A stretch of DNA of 64,000 nt from positions 248,001 to 312,000 of the forward strand of contig NW_024067778.1 of NCBI RefSeq assembly GCF_009389715.1, read 5' to 3'. Positions 32,898 through 44,150 of this stretch are shown piece after piece; the stretch's first letter is position 1, and the number at the start of each line of letters is the position of its first letter. The DNA comes from Phoenix dactylifera (taxonomy: Eukaryota > Streptophyta > Magnoliopsida > Arecales > Arecaceae). The notes beneath the pieces are model-generated. The model was given only the letters and a program-made list of their open reading frames with translations. It made no database searches and was not told the DNA's origin. Position numbers and translations under genes: made by a program.

Positions 32898-34809
32898 TGT
32901 AGGATAGTGATTACGGGTGTCGGTCCACAGGGTTTGGAGACAAGTTATTTTTTCTAATTAAATAATTACTTCAAAGGGGATAAGCTAGAGTAAATGATAA
33001 AAACTAAGAATTAATATGGGTGTAGTAGTATGAATTATCTATGGAGAGAGGTGTTTTAGGGCTAGATTCCACCGATAGATTTATATCCGTGACGCTTTCA
33101 TTGATTGAGTTGTATGTAAGACTTGATTGCTTCCGACTACAAGCCAAAGCAATCATTAAAAATTATGATTAATTCGCAGCATGAATCATCTAAGTCTAGC
33201 ATAAACCATCTACTCTAACGATAAGCATGATCTGTCTAGCCTAGCATGATGCATCTGATCATTAAATCATTAAACATGAAATCGATGTCACATGAATATC
33301 TCCTCCAAACCACAGGTGTTGGATTCGATGAAATAGATCAATCTATGTAAAATATTTTATGCAAGATAAATGATTCACATAAATTGGATAAATCATAAGA
33401 TCAATTGCTAAATTCTTCATCATGCAACCATCTTACAATACAAACTCAAATCAATAAAAATGAAACGAATACTCCTCTATGGCTTCATCAAACCCCTAAA
33501 CCGAGGCTTAGCTGCTCATGGTGCTCGTCATCTCCATTGGTATGCTGAAGAACTCCTTTGCCATCCGCCTCAAACCCTCTCTTGGTTTTTTATTCTCTTT
33601 TCCTTCTTTTTTTTATTTCTCTCTTCACCGAAACAGAGCAAGCTCTGTTCTAGAACCGAGCTCTCCCCCCTCCCTCCTTCACCGAACGCCTCAGCCCCCT
33701 CCTTTTATAGCCGTCCGGCGCACGCGGAGAGAGGGAAGAAGGGATCACGGCGGCTGATTTCGGGGCGTGGTGCCGGGATGCAGATCGCGGGAGAGGAGGA
33801 AGAGGGGCCACGGGATCTGGTCGGTGATGGCGGAGAGAGGTGCCGACTGATGAAGTGGCGGAGGATCTGGTCGCTCCGGATGCGCCACGGGCGGAAGACG
33901 GGGCGACGATGCTGGGATTTCGACGCGGCTGGGTCGCTGATCTTGGAGGAGAAGACGCCGCATGTGGTTGATGGCGGAGGACCCGGGGACGACGACGACG
34001 TTGGGGCGTTCGGCTGGGACGAGCTCCTTTGATCGCGCGGGGGAGGATTGCATCGCGGGAGAGGAGGAAGAGGCGCCGCGGGATCTGGTCGGTGATGGCG
34101 GAGAGAGGTGGCCGACTGCGAGAGGAAGAAGATAAACAGTGGATTCCCAATTTTTTTATTTTTTATTATTTATTTATTTATTTATTTATTATGTATTATT
34201 TATTTTTTTCTCTAAAACTGTTCACATGAACAGTGTTTTCACGAACACTGTTCATATGAACAGTGTTTTAACTGGACACTGTTCATATGAACAGTGAATC
34301 GTGAATATTTAGTTATTATTATTATTATAAATTTTATATGGAGGCAGGTAATGAATTGGTTGGAAATTGGCTTTGGATTTGCGGTGGGTCATGATCGTTG
34401 AGTTGCTTGAACTTGTTTTCGAGCCCAATGTCTTCCAAATTTAATTATTGCTAAACTGCTTCAGATCGAACTCGACCAGTTAAGACTAGAAACAAGACCA
34501 TGACTTAATAAAAAGGGTTAATCAAACATTTTCCTTAGCAAATTTAATTATAACTTTTGATCGAGCTAGGACCAAAACCTATTTAATTCTAACCTTAACT
34601 TCATCAGGTTTCCAAACCGAATCAACACAATCTCCTCCTTATATGTTTTTTTTTTCTGTAGTTTTCATGAAAGATCGTAACCAAAAACATATTTCAAATT
34701 TATTTCAATGATTATTCAATTTTCTGGTAAAATATGTATTTATTAGTTTAAGAACATTGATAAGTGCTATGGAAAGATAACTAAATTATGAATTATTAAG
34801 CACTTATCA
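32898..34809 (-). repeat. Gypsy 3' LTR (intact copy)
   Basis: 1,912 bp. It is longer than the other LTR's own sequence because that copy has lost about 120 bp around 33960-34085. It holds a GC-rich stretch (33640-34130) and a cluster of 20-bp palindromes (34217-34296). Confidence 0.88.
34217..34296. repeat. Cluster of CACTGTTCATATGAACAGTG palindromes
   Basis: Two perfect copies (34246-34265, extendable to 24 bp, and 34277-34296) and one imperfect copy (34217-34234) lie in 80 bp of the Gypsy LTR. The other LTR has the same cluster (51405-51499), and its first palindrome is the Copia-2 insertion site. Confidence 0.92.
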
Positions 34810-34822
34810 CACCCCCAAACCT
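34810..34822 (-). other. Gypsy polypurine tract
   Basis: AGGTTTGGGGGTG in element orientation, directly before the 3' LTR. Confidence 0.85.
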
Positions 34823-36155
34823 ATATTTTGCTAGTCCTCAAGCAAAATAAAAAAAAAGAAAAGCTCTAACTCACTTTCGCAGGCATCGCGATTGCATTTA
34901 CCATATGCAACAAGGCTTTAAACCCCTAGGTTACCCTAGTGGACGAGTTATAGTCTCGTGAGGGTTTCCAGTGAAGATACCCACAAACTTCAATATTAAA
35001 ATAAATCATTATTGTTATGAATTTTTTTTTTTTAAAATCTAATTTAAGATACATAAATGATAAGAATTTCAAAGCACACATGGTTTTATTTACGAAGTCA
35101 GCCCAAATCCTAGGTCAAGATGCAATTCAAGTTGAAGTCATCAAGTTTCCGTTAGGGAAGTTGGAAGACTCATTTATACTAGAGTGCTCGGTGAAATCTG
35201 GACCGTTCACAAGCTAAGGGTTTGGATCTCCAAAATGTTGCTAATACCAGTAGTTTCCAAGGATTGGTCGAAAGAACCTGCTCACTGATTCAAAATCATC
35301 TTATCTGCAGGATTTCGAGAGTTGTGGATGTTTATTTTAGTACCTCACGGGCTTTATCTGTAATATTCCAGTTTACTCGAATTTTTACAATGACGGCTTT
35401 CACACTATTGTCTTTTTCAAGATCAATACAGAGTTTTTTTTTTATTATAAAGACATATAAATTGTGCACTTTTACTCTTGTGGTGATTTCTTCGTGTAAC
35501 GAGCAATCAGTCGACAACTCTCACACCAGTTGGCACAAGGTGTCAGGCATCAAGACTCCCCTACAGACTTATGCTCGGAGTTCTCATCACAAGCCCACTT
35601 GACCTTGGACAATAGGTAGCCCTTTTCGATGTTCCTGACTAAATCCATTATTATTGATGATTTTTTTTTTTGGATTAGATAAGTATGATTCATCAGGGTC
35701 CAAGGTTGCTACTATACTATCAACATAATGTCGAGCCTAGACCTTAGAAGTGTCGGCCAGTGTGTAGTGAAATTCTGAAGTATTAATTAGCTTACAACTC
35801 CCTAAGAGAGACTTAATGAAAAGAACTTAAATTTGTATTACTTCCGACTAGTCATTGGGCTTTTTAGATTTTATATACCTTGTGTGTTTAGCATTCTCGC
35901 ATTAATGTACAGAAATGAGGTTTTTAAAAACAAAATCTTTTTTTAATTTTTTTTATTATTATTATTTTATAAAAAATGAAAATGAACACATTTTTCTAAA
36001 AGATTTTTTTTTTTTTTTTTTTTATTTTTTTGATAAACCTGACATTATGAAGTGAAAACGAATGCAAGAGATGCAAACAAAACAAAAAATGATTAAAAAT
36101 ACTTAAAAAATATCCCCAAACCTAAACCTAACATTGTCCTCAATGTTAAAGAAAA
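34823..36155 (-). other. Gypsy 3' non-coding internal segment
   Basis: AT-rich and without pol. It carries the conserved TTGAGGACAATGTTAGG phrase near 36123-36140 and long T-runs (36007-36023 and nearby). Short open frames here (for example 35222-35602) resemble no known protein. Confidence 0.7.
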
Positions 36156-37301
36156 CTAAAAGAATTGGGTTGCCTCCCAACAAGCGCTAAGTTTATTGTC
36201 TTCAGCCAGACACAGTGAGGTAGTTTTTGCATCTCCTTCTATGAGTTCATCTATTTTGTCTATCATAAAACACTCAACTTTCTCCGTGGGTTGGTCGTCC
36301 GCATTGAACACATTTAATTTTACCTTCATGTTCCCAAATGATATGTTCATTACTCCTGTTCTACAATTGATGCATGCATTAGCTGTTGCTAAAAAGGGGC
36401 GCCCAAGGATCACGGGGATTTGTTTCTTAGGATTAGGTTCATGTTCCATATCAAGGACGATGAAATCTACTGGAAAATAGAATTTGTCTACCTTGACAAG
36501 AACATCTTCAATTATCCCACGTGGTGTTTTTACAGATCGATCAGCCAATTGAAGGGATACCGAGGTTGGTTTTAACTCACCTAACCCAAGTTTCTCATAA
36601 ACTGAATAAGGTAAAAGGTTGACACTTGCCCCTAGATCTAGGAGTGCTCGATCAATGAAATTATTTCCTAAGACACAGGAGATGGTGGGAGCACCAGGAT
36701 CTTTGAATTTCGGAGGGGTGTTGTGTTGGAGAATAGAACTCACTTGCTCAGTTAGGAAGACCTTTTTAGGCACATGTGTCCTAGATTTTCGCTTTTGTGT
36801 ACAAAGGTCTTTGAGAAATTTGGCATAGGAGGGAACTTGTCTAATAGCATCAAGAAGCGGAAGGTTGATTTTCACTTGTTTGAAAACCTCCATCATTTCC
36901 TCTAGTGAAGTTCCTTTTTTGCCAAAGGGAGAGGGTGAATTAAGAGCTTCAGGAAATGGGGCCTTTGGGATATGAGTTTTGGCAGAAGGTGGACTAGCTG
37001 AAGAAGAAGAAGAAGGTTTTAGATTTTCATTTGACACATTTTTATCCTCTTCTTCACCTTCCTTATTGTTGTCCTCCCCAATCTTATTGTCTACTACACG
37101 TCCTCTCTTTAGGGTAGTCAAAGCATTGGCTTGTTCATGATGAATTGCATTTAATTGATTTTCTTGAGCCATGTATTGTCCCCTAGGATTACTTAGTGGT
37201 TGGCTTGGAAGCTTTCCTTCCTCTCGCTTGTTCAGTGCATTAGCTAGTTGCCCCATTTGGGATTCTAGCTTGACGATGGATTGCGTGTGAGAGTGCACCA
37301 A
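36156..37301 (-). pseudogene. Gypsy gag C-terminus and aspartic protease
   Basis: A 381-codon frame. Residues 1-30 continue the gag (SIVKLESQMGQLANALNKRE). Residues about 200-340 are a retropepsin: active-site motif LLDLGASVNLLPYSVYEKLG (DLGAS, as in Athila/Tat elements) and the second conserved block IPVILGRPFLATANA. The frame is offset by a frameshift from the gag frame, with which it overlaps at 37265-37301. The last residues before the stop are translated from normally non-coding downstream sequence, which marks the edge of the pol deletion. The active-site aspartate and flap region look intact. Confidence 0.88.
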
Positions 37302-38584
37302 TTGTTAATGGTTTCCAAACCTTGAAGGGCGTTCAACACTTTCTCCTCAAAGGCTGTGTTTCTTTGGGGTGGAGGAGGAGTGTGTTGAAATTGAGTCGAG
37401 GGACGGTAGGGATGAATATTTTGTTGGGTTTGAAAATTCTGAGAATTTTGAAAATTTTGGGAATAGGGTTGGGCTATGTTCGAAGCTTGCTGCTTCCAAG
37501 AAAAGTTTGGATGATTTCGCCATCCCGGGTTATATGTATTGGAAAATGGGTCATTACCCGGTCTAGGCTGTGTTTGAGCAACATTGATGTGTTCTTGCAT
37601 GAGTTCGGGAAATTGGGGCGCTGAAGGGCACTCATGAATAGGGTGGGATGGGCTAGAACAGATAGTACACACTTGTGCTTGGAAAGAGTTCATGTAATAT
37701 CCACCTATCATCAGTTGATCAATCTTATGGGACAATGCATCTACCTTGCTAGACAGGTCCATAGAATGACTTATTTCACAAATGGTCCCTTTTCTTTGAG
37801 AACTCATGGGTGCTTGACGAGAACAAGAAGCATGGTGGAGGGAGTTTTCATTAAGATTTTCAAATAATTGCCATGCTTCATGCTCATTTTGAAGCATGAA
37901 TGTCCCCCCGCATGCGGCATCAATCATCTGACGGTTTTGTTCAGTCAATCCGTCATAGAAACATTGCACTAGCTGCCATTTAGGTATTTGATGATGTGGG
38001 CATTTACGGATTAGGTCCCGAAATCTCTCCCAAATTTCATGAAATTCTTCTCCCTCAGTTTGGGAGAAGCTTGTGATGGCACGTCTAAACTGGTTCGTTC
38101 TTCCAATGGAAAAGTATTTTTTTAAGAATTCTTGTTGCATTTGATCCCAAGAACGAATCGAGTTGGCTTCTAAAGAATTCAGCCATTGTTTGGCTCTATC
38201 TTTAAGGGAGAAGGGGAATAATCTAAGTTTTAGAGCATCATCAGTAAAGTTCTGAATCTTGACAATGGTGCAAATCTCAAGGAATTCATCTAGGTGTTTA
38301 TATGGGTCTTCATTGGTGAGCCCATAAAAAGATGGGAGCATTTGGATCACACTAGATTTTATTTCATATTGTACAGCTGCTACTTCAGGTAATCGAATGC
38401 AAGATGGGAAAGTGTAAATGGTGGGAGTACAGTACTCCCTCAGGAGTTTGGGTTGTTCTTCAGCCATCTCAGGAGGTGGGGATGATTCTATTGTTCTGAT
38501 CTTAGCTCGAATATTTCTAAGGGTCCGTTCTATTTCAGGGTCAAAAGGTAATAGGTCACGTACTCTAGAACGACTCCCTTGCAT
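37265..38584 (-). CDS. Gypsy gag polyprotein (Athila/Tat type)
   Basis: A 439-codon open frame encoding the retrotransposon capsid protein. Residues about 95-245 form the gag core (LRLFPFSLKDRAKQWLNSLE, then GEEFHEIWERFRDLIRKCPH). A CCHC zinc knuckle CxxCxxxxHxxxxC lies at 306-319 (CTICSSPSHPIHEC). It starts with MQGSRSRVRDLL and is uninterrupted for its full length. The frame then shifts relative to the protease (TINNW instead of continuing), so gag alone is readable. Retention of a clean gag while pol is lost suggests the element could have moved in trans until recently. Confidence 0.87.
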   Translation of the reverse strand: MQGSRSRVRDLLPFDPEIERTLRNIRAKIRTIESSPPPEMAEEQPKLLREYCTPTIYTFPSCIRLPEVAAVQYEIKSSVIQMLPSFYGLTNEDPYKHLDEFLEICTIVKIQNFTDDALKLRLFPFSLKDRAKQWLNSLEANSIRSWDQMQQEFLKKYFSIGRTNQFRRAITSFSQTEGEEFHEIWERFRDLIRKCPHHQIPKWQLVQCFYDGLTEQNRQMIDAACGGTFMLQNEHEAWQLFENLNENSLHHASCSRQAPMSSQRKGTICEISHSMDLSSKVDALSHKIDQLMIGGYYMNSFQAQVCTICSSPSHPIHECPSAPQFPELMQEHINVAQTQPRPGNDPFSNTYNPGWRNHPNFSWKQQASNIAQPYSQNFQNSQNFQTQQNIHPYRPSTQFQHTPPPPQRNTAFEEKVLNALQGLETINNWCTLTRNPSSS

Positions 38585-39450
38585 ACACTAGTACTTGATC
38601 AGTCAAGCATGCAATAAAAGATAAACACATCAATCCTTGTATTTATCCTAAAATCACTAGACAGCTCCTAACTGGTTTGAAGAGGGCACCTAAGCCTCCA
38701 ATCCGGTCTAATGAACCGAGTTGACCAGGTAAGCTCCCAGGTAAGTGGAGGGGTCACGATGCGTCCGCAAAGGTCCCACTTAAAACCCACTTGCCTCGAA
38801 CAGATGAACTGTCTCCCTTATAGGGACAAAGCTTGCCTAGACATCAACTAAGCCACAGAGCGAAATTGGTGCAACTTTCGGTGATCTTTGTCCTATTAAG
38901 CTCGAATGTCCCTAGGAGCCAATGTCTAATTGATTTTAATTAAAGTGACACTATGTGAGATTGAGTTCACCTAAGTTGGGCAAGAGTCCGGTGATAAAAT
39001 CCGGCTCTTATCTTGTTGGGGTGATTGCCCTTACTATGTGCGGAATAATTTGTGTATGTGTATCAGGCATGCATTCACAATTTTGCTGAAATTAAAATTA
39101 AACAATCACCACAAAATGTTAAGCTAATAATCAATTTAAACAAGAAAGGTTTAGAGGTTACCAAAGGGGATTTCCCCAGCAATTTAATTTTTTTTTTTTT
39201 AGCAAACCTCCACAGCATTCCTTTTTCAGCAAACCTCCACAGCATTCCTTTTTCAGCAGTTCTCCTTTTGATCATCCCAGATTTTTTTCGATTCCTGATC
39301 AAATAGTATAAAAAGAAAAATTAAAAATTAGTGAGATAGAAAGAAAAAAAAGAAAAATAACAAAAATAGAAAATATTTTTATTTTATTTTAGATATATAT
39401 ATATTTGAAAGGTTTTTTTTTTAAATGAAAAGAAAAACAACTATGCTAGC
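38585..39450 (-). other. Gypsy leader between primer site and gag
   Basis: About 870 bp without coding potential, in the position of the 5' untranslated leader. A 25-bp direct repeat, CAGCAAACCTCCACAGCATTCC-like, occurs twice at 39200-39260. Confidence 0.7.
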
Positions 39451-39470
39451 AATCCCCGGCAACGACGCCA
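39451..39470 (-). other. Gypsy primer-binding site (tRNA-Asp type)
   Basis: TGGCGTCGTTGCCGGGGATT in element orientation, the form seen in Athila/Tat elements. It lies 54 bp inside the LTR end chosen from the TSD. Confidence 0.85.
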
Positions 39471-40917
39471 AAAATTGATCGGTTATTTCAATTTCAAAAA
39501 TAAACCACGCAATAGCACGTATCCTGTAGGATAGTGATTACGGGTGTCGGTCCACAGGGATTGGAGACAAGTTATTTTTTCTAATTAAATAATTACTTCA
39601 AAGGGGATAAGCTAGAGTAAATGATAAAAACTAAGAATTAATATGGGTGTAGTAGTATGAATTATCTATGGAGAGAGGTGTTTTAGGGCTAGATTCCACC
39701 GATAGATTTATATCCGTGACGCTTTCAATGATTGAGTTGTATGTTAGACTTGATTGCTTCCGACTACAAGCAAAAGCAATCATTAAAAATTATGATTAAT
39801 TCGCAGTATGAATCATCTAAGTCTAGCACAAACCATCTACTCTAACGATAAGCATGACCTGTCTAACCTAGCATGATGCATCTGATCATTAAATCATTAA
39901 ACATGAAATCGATGTCACATGAATATCTCCTCCAAACCACAGGTGTTGGATTCGATGAAATAGATCAATCTATGTAAAATATTTTATGCAAGATAAATGA
40001 TTCACATAAATTGGATAAATCATAAGATCAATTGATAAATTCTTCATCATGCAACCATCTTACAATACAAACTCAAATCAATAAAAATGAAACGAATACT
40101 CCTCTATGGCTTCATCAAACCCCTAAACCGAGGCTTAGCTGCTCATGGTGCTTGTCATCTCCATTGGTATGCTGAAGAACTTCTTTGCCATCCGCCTCAA
40201 ACCCTCTCTTGGTTTTTTATTCTCTTTTCCTTCTTTTTTTTATTTCTCTCTTCACCGAAACAGAGCAAGCTCTGTTCTAGAACCGAGCTCTCCCCCCTCC
40301 CTCCTTCACCGAACGCCTCAGCCCCCTCCTTTTATAGCCGTCCGGCGCACGCGGAGAGAGGGAAGAAGGGATCACGGCGGCTGATTTCGGGGCGTGGTGC
40401 CGGGATGCAGATCGCGAGAGAGGAGGAAGAGGGGCCGCGGGATCTGGTCGGTGATGGCGGAGAGAGGTGCCGACTGATGAAGTGGCGGAGGATCTGGTCG
40501 CTCCGGATGCGCCACGGGCGGAAGACGGGGCGACGATGCTGGGATTTCGACGCGGCTGGGTCGCTGATCTTGGAGGAGAAGACGCCGCGGGATCTGGTCG
40601 GTGATGGCGGAGAGAGGTGGCCGACTGCAGGAGGAAGAAGATAAACAGTGGATTCCCAATTTTTTTATTTTTTATTATTTATTTATTTATTTATTATGTA
40701 TTATTTATTTTTTTCTCTAACACTGTTGTTGACCCTCTAATGGATTTTGATGAATACAAAACACTAGAGCATAATTCCCTTTATCTTAACAAGTTATTTG
40801 AGGATTTTAGTTGGTTAATTAAGAGTATTGTTAAGAAATGTCTAGGCAAGTTCTCATATTTTTCAAGAATTTATTGAAGAATTTTTGAGCTGAAGAAAAC
40901 AGATCAGGGACAGCCGA

Positions 40918-41240
40918 GATGTCTCCGGGTTGTCTCAGAGACGTCCCTGGCACAAACAGGAAGAACTGGCACGTCCGGAGACGTCCCCTGAAAAAGCGGA
41001 GTCGACTCTCTCAGAGAATTCCAGAAGACTTATTTTTCGGAGATATAACGGCGGAGTCGTCCCCGAAGCAGCGGAGTCGTCCCCATGCAAAAAGCGCAAA
41101 CAAGCGGAGACGTCCCCGTAAAGCACGGAGACGTCCCCGGAGCGCGGAGTCGTCCCCGAAGCAGCGGAGTCGTCCCCATGCAAAAAGCGCAAACAAGCGG
41201 AGACGTCCCCGTAAAGCGCGGAGACGTCCCCGGAGCGCCT
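40918..41240. repeat. GGAGTCGTCCCC/GGAGACGTCCCC minisatellite in the Copia-2 5' LTR
   Basis: Twelve-bp motifs GGAGTCGTCCCC and GGAGACGTCCCC recur. The array includes two 93-bp higher-order units (41051-41143 and 41144-41236) with a GCAAAAAGCGCAAACAAGC spacer. One GGAGTCGACTC motif as in Copia-1 is present near 41000. GACGTC is itself a palindrome. Confidence 0.9.
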
Positions 41241-41326
41241 GGGACGCGACTGACAACTTTTTCAGGTAGATTTGAATTTCAAACGGTCATATCTTTGTGT
41301 CTAACGGCTATATTTGCTTTTTGGGC

Positions 41327-41334
41327 TATAAAAG
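41327..41334 (+). promoter_or_regulatory. Putative TATA box of the Copia-2 5' LTR
   Basis: CTATAAAAGGG lies about 390 bp downstream of the palindromic motifs' start and just before the segment expected to be R. The same string occurs in the 3' LTR near 50494-50505. Confidence 0.6.
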
Positions 41335-41724
41335 GGACCTCTTAAGTGCTTCTCAACAACTTCTCACCAACCCAACACGAGATCATTCAAGAGAGAAGAA
41401 AGAAAAAGAGGTTCAAGGGAGTTAGAGCTTTCAAGAGGAGAAATCAAGTGCATTCAAGCTTTCCCATCTGATTTCGAGCTCATCTACTCACTCCCACTTG
41501 GCAATCAAAGCTCGCATTCAAGCCAACGTGATCCACATCAGAAGAACCACCATCATCCACGCTTCCAACGGCAAAAAGGGTTCTTCCGATTTTATTGTTT
41601 CTCATTGTTATATTTGCTTCTTAAGAGCTTTCAAATCTTTTGTAAAACGTTTGAATATTGAGCTTGTTTCAGTCAAGGGACTTGGAACAAGGGATAGGCG
41701 TCCCAAGCCTAAGTTAAAATTGGG

Positions 41725-41925
41725 GGATTGTAGGGTTCGTTGTTAGCCCGGGGTAAAACAACGAGTTGGGTAGTTCACTCGAAAAACTACCGGATTGTAG
41801 GGTTCGTTGTTAGCCCGGGGTAAAACAACGAGTTGGGTAGTTCACTCGAAAAACTACCGGATTGTAGGGTTCGTTGTTAGCCCGGTGTAAAACAACGAGT
41901 TGGGTAGTGCACTCGCAAAACTATC
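41725..41925 (+). repeat. 67-bp tandem repeat, three units, Copia-2 5' LTR
   Basis: Units start at 41725, 41792 and 41859, each with GGATTGTAGGGTTCGTTGTT and AAAACAACGAGTTGGGTAG. CGTTGTT and AACAACG can pair as a hairpin. The 3' LTR has only two units. Confidence 0.92.
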
Positions 41926-42292
41926 AGACTGTAATCTGGAGGATTATAGTGAAATTCCCAAGAGGTCTTGGGGAGTGGATGTAGGTGCTGGGGTGCACCG
42001 AACCACTATATGTTTGTTGTGTTTGTGATGCTTTTTGTCATTGTCTAACTTGCTCACCTACTTACTTAGATAAATTGCTTGCTTAACTCTTATCCGTGCA
42101 TCCTTTAGTTGCAAGCATATTTAATTTACTTAATCAAGTCTCATTCAATAAATCAAACTGTTGCTAAGTTTAAATTCCACTGTGCATCTATACAACTTAG
42201 CATAATTAATTGAAAAGTTTTAGAAGTAGTACAAAAGTTTTAAAAGACCCAATTCACCCCCCCCTCTTGGGTTGTATCTACTGGGCAACAAG

Positions 42293-42304
42293 TGGTATCA
42301 GAGC
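42293..42304 (+). other. Copia-2 primer-binding site
   Basis: TGGTATCAGAGC, two bases after the 5' LTR. Confidence 0.93.
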
Positions 42305-42352
42305 AGGTGCTCTAAGATTAATTATTGATCTCACGATCAAGAGCCAAAGATC

Positions 42353-43225
42353 ATGACAACTCAAATAGATAGTTTTCTAGGAGAAGGACAATTAATTGAT
42401 ACACCTCCACTATTTAATGGCATAAACTATACACATTGGAAAGCACGCATGCGCATTTTCATACAATCACTTGATTATAATTTATGGAGAATTATAGTCA
42501 ATGGAACACACACAAACACTAGTCATAATGAGAAAATGGTACAACAAAACTCAAAAGCCATGAACCTATTATATTGTGCATTAGATAGGAATGAGTTTAA
42601 TTGCATATCTTCTTGCATGACTGCTAAAGAAATATGGAATATGCTTGAAGACAAATATGAATGCACTAACAAATCTGAAACATCATGTGTAGAAGAAGAG
42701 CAGTATCATATTGCAAATCCATGCTTCGTGGCACAAGAGGTTCATGCTGAAACTGAAAGCAATTTTACATTTGATGAACTCCATGACGCTTTTTCTGATT
42801 TGTATTTAGAATATAAGGAACTTATTTGTAAGAACAAGAACTTGAAGAATGAAAATCAAATTCTAATAGATGAAAAACTGAAACTAACTAGTAAAACTGA
42901 AATCTTAATTAAAGAGAATCAAGAACTAAATCAAAGAGATCAACTTCTCACTGAAAGTCATGATAAACTTAAGAAAAACAATGAATTACTTTTAGAAGAT
43001 AACAGAAGATTAACTAAAGAAGTTGACAAATTAAAACCTATTGTTGAAAGATTTACCTTCAGCTCTGAAAAATTGAACCTAATGATAAATAATCAAAGAG
43101 CTGAATTTGATAAAGTTGGAGTAGGATATCAACCTTGGTACACCCAAAAATCTTTTAAGAATATGTTTGTTAAAACAGTTTTTAATTATTCTAAAACAGA
43201 TTCTTATAATACTAATAAACAATAG
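42353..43225 (+). CDS. Copia-2 gag-like protein, internally deleted
   Basis: A 290-codon open frame starting 49 bp after the primer site. Residues 1-110 match the N-terminal gag domain of SIRE-type Copia elements (DUF4219/UBN2): FNGINYTHWKARMRIFIQSL, then TAKEIWNMLEDKYE. The rest of UBN2 and the CCHC knuckle are missing. From about residue 145 a long coiled coil follows, rich in Lys, Glu, Asn and Leu (KNENQILIDEKLKL is typical). The frame ends in TAG soon after. Copia-1 gag has the same overall deletion. It has no zinc knuckle, so ordinary RNA packaging by this protein is doubtful. Confidence 0.85.
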   Translation: MTTQIDSFLGEGQLIDTPPLFNGINYTHWKARMRIFIQSLDYNLWRIIVNGTHTNTSHNEKMVQQNSKAMNLLYCALDRNEFNCISSCMTAKEIWNMLEDKYECTNKSETSCVEEEQYHIANPCFVAQEVHAETESNFTFDELHDAFSDLYLEYKELICKNKNLKNENQILIDEKLKLTSKTEILIKENQELNQRDQLLTESHDKLKKNNELLLEDNRRLTKEVDKLKPIVERFTFSSEKLNLMINNQRAEFDKVGVGYQPWYTQKSFKNMFVKTVFNYSKTDSYNTNKQ

Positions 43226-43580
43226 CTAAGTAAAATCTCGTCTGTTGTTCCTAAATCTATACATTACAAATTTGATGAACCTAAAAAGCAAAAACAGAAA
43301 ACTGAAAGTTTATCTACTACTCATATTCGATCTAAGTTTGTTAAATTATACATCCCTTGTAATCCTAAAATCTGTAAATTCATGGACAAAATAGCCATTA
43401 AGAAAACATGGGTTACAAAAGGAACAATTATAGCTAACCTACAAGGACCCAAAAGAGCTTGGGTTCCTAAGTTGAAAATATGATTATTTTTCAGCAAGTA
43501 TGTCTAGCTATCCAAGGTTTTAATGAAAGATGTTATCTAAACAATGGGTGCTCTAGACATGTGCTAAGGAATTGAATTTA
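43226..43580 (+). pseudogene. Copia-2 gag C-terminus and protease remnant
   Basis: After the gag stop, another readable stretch contains GPKRAWVPKLKI. Then CYLNNGCSRHV follows, the counterpart of the Copia protease site YLDSGCSRHM. The catalytic aspartate is replaced by asparagine. Stops separate the pieces. Confidence 0.75.
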
Positions 43581-43929
43581 AAATGTAATTAAGAAGAATG
43601 AGTTAAGTGAAAGAAATAATGATATAAGTTATTATTGCATCCTCTCATATTGAAATTACTTTATTAGTTGATTAAAACATAACTTGCAAGTATTAATCAT
43701 TTTTGTGATATAAGTGATATTTTTGGTATGAAAAGAAAATATATCCAAATCACTCCATCTTTCTATGTTATACTTTACCTATTGTTGGATAAGTTGCTAA
43801 ATGATTAATCAATTTATTAAGAATAACTCTATGAATTCTCTATATGCTCGATTGAGAATTTTTATCCATGGCATTTTTTTTTATCATAGACATAATAATG
43901 TGTACTTGGTATGCTTTTGAATATATGCA

Positions 43930-44150
43930 CTATGAATACCAAGATTAAAACCATCTTTGGCCTATAAAATCAACTCATGCTAGTATGTACTTAATCTCAA
44001 AAGATCTTGCCATTGGCTTACTTAGATTATCTTCTGAAAGGTCAAAGTTTGCTATGCATGTTAACTAAGGAAACAAACAAGAATCAATTTCTAAATCTAA
44101 GGATGTTGTTTCCATCACTAAGTTTTTCAAAAGCTTACATTGGATTTGTT
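43930..44150 (+). pseudogene. Copia-2 GAG-pre-integrase remnant
   Basis: Collinear with Copia-1 24260-24040. It reads NQLMLVCT/HASMYLISKDLAIGLLRL-type sequence depending on frame, then SERSKFAMHVN followed by the same TAA stop as in Copia-1. Confidence 0.65.

Larger units (their letters stand above)
40727..42290 (+). repeat. Copia-2 5' LTR
   Basis: 1,564 bp. It holds a GGAGTCGTCCCC/GGAGACGTCCCC array (40918-41240), a TATAAAAG box (41327-41334) and three 67-bp repeats (41725-41925). The last third, from CTGTAATCTGGAGGATTATAG onward, is homologous to the Copia-1 LTR, while the first part is not. Confidence 0.93.

Noticed and set aside
33460..34032. 190-codon frame and its near copy at 40087-40644.
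   Set aside because: Both lie inside the Gypsy LTR, and the duplication follows the LTR rather than a gene.
40919..41345. Frames with repeated RRPRKARRRPRS or QKAQTSGDVPV motifs in the Copia-2 LTR.
   Set aside because: They come from the GGAGACGTCCCC array and recur in the 3' LTR; not genes.
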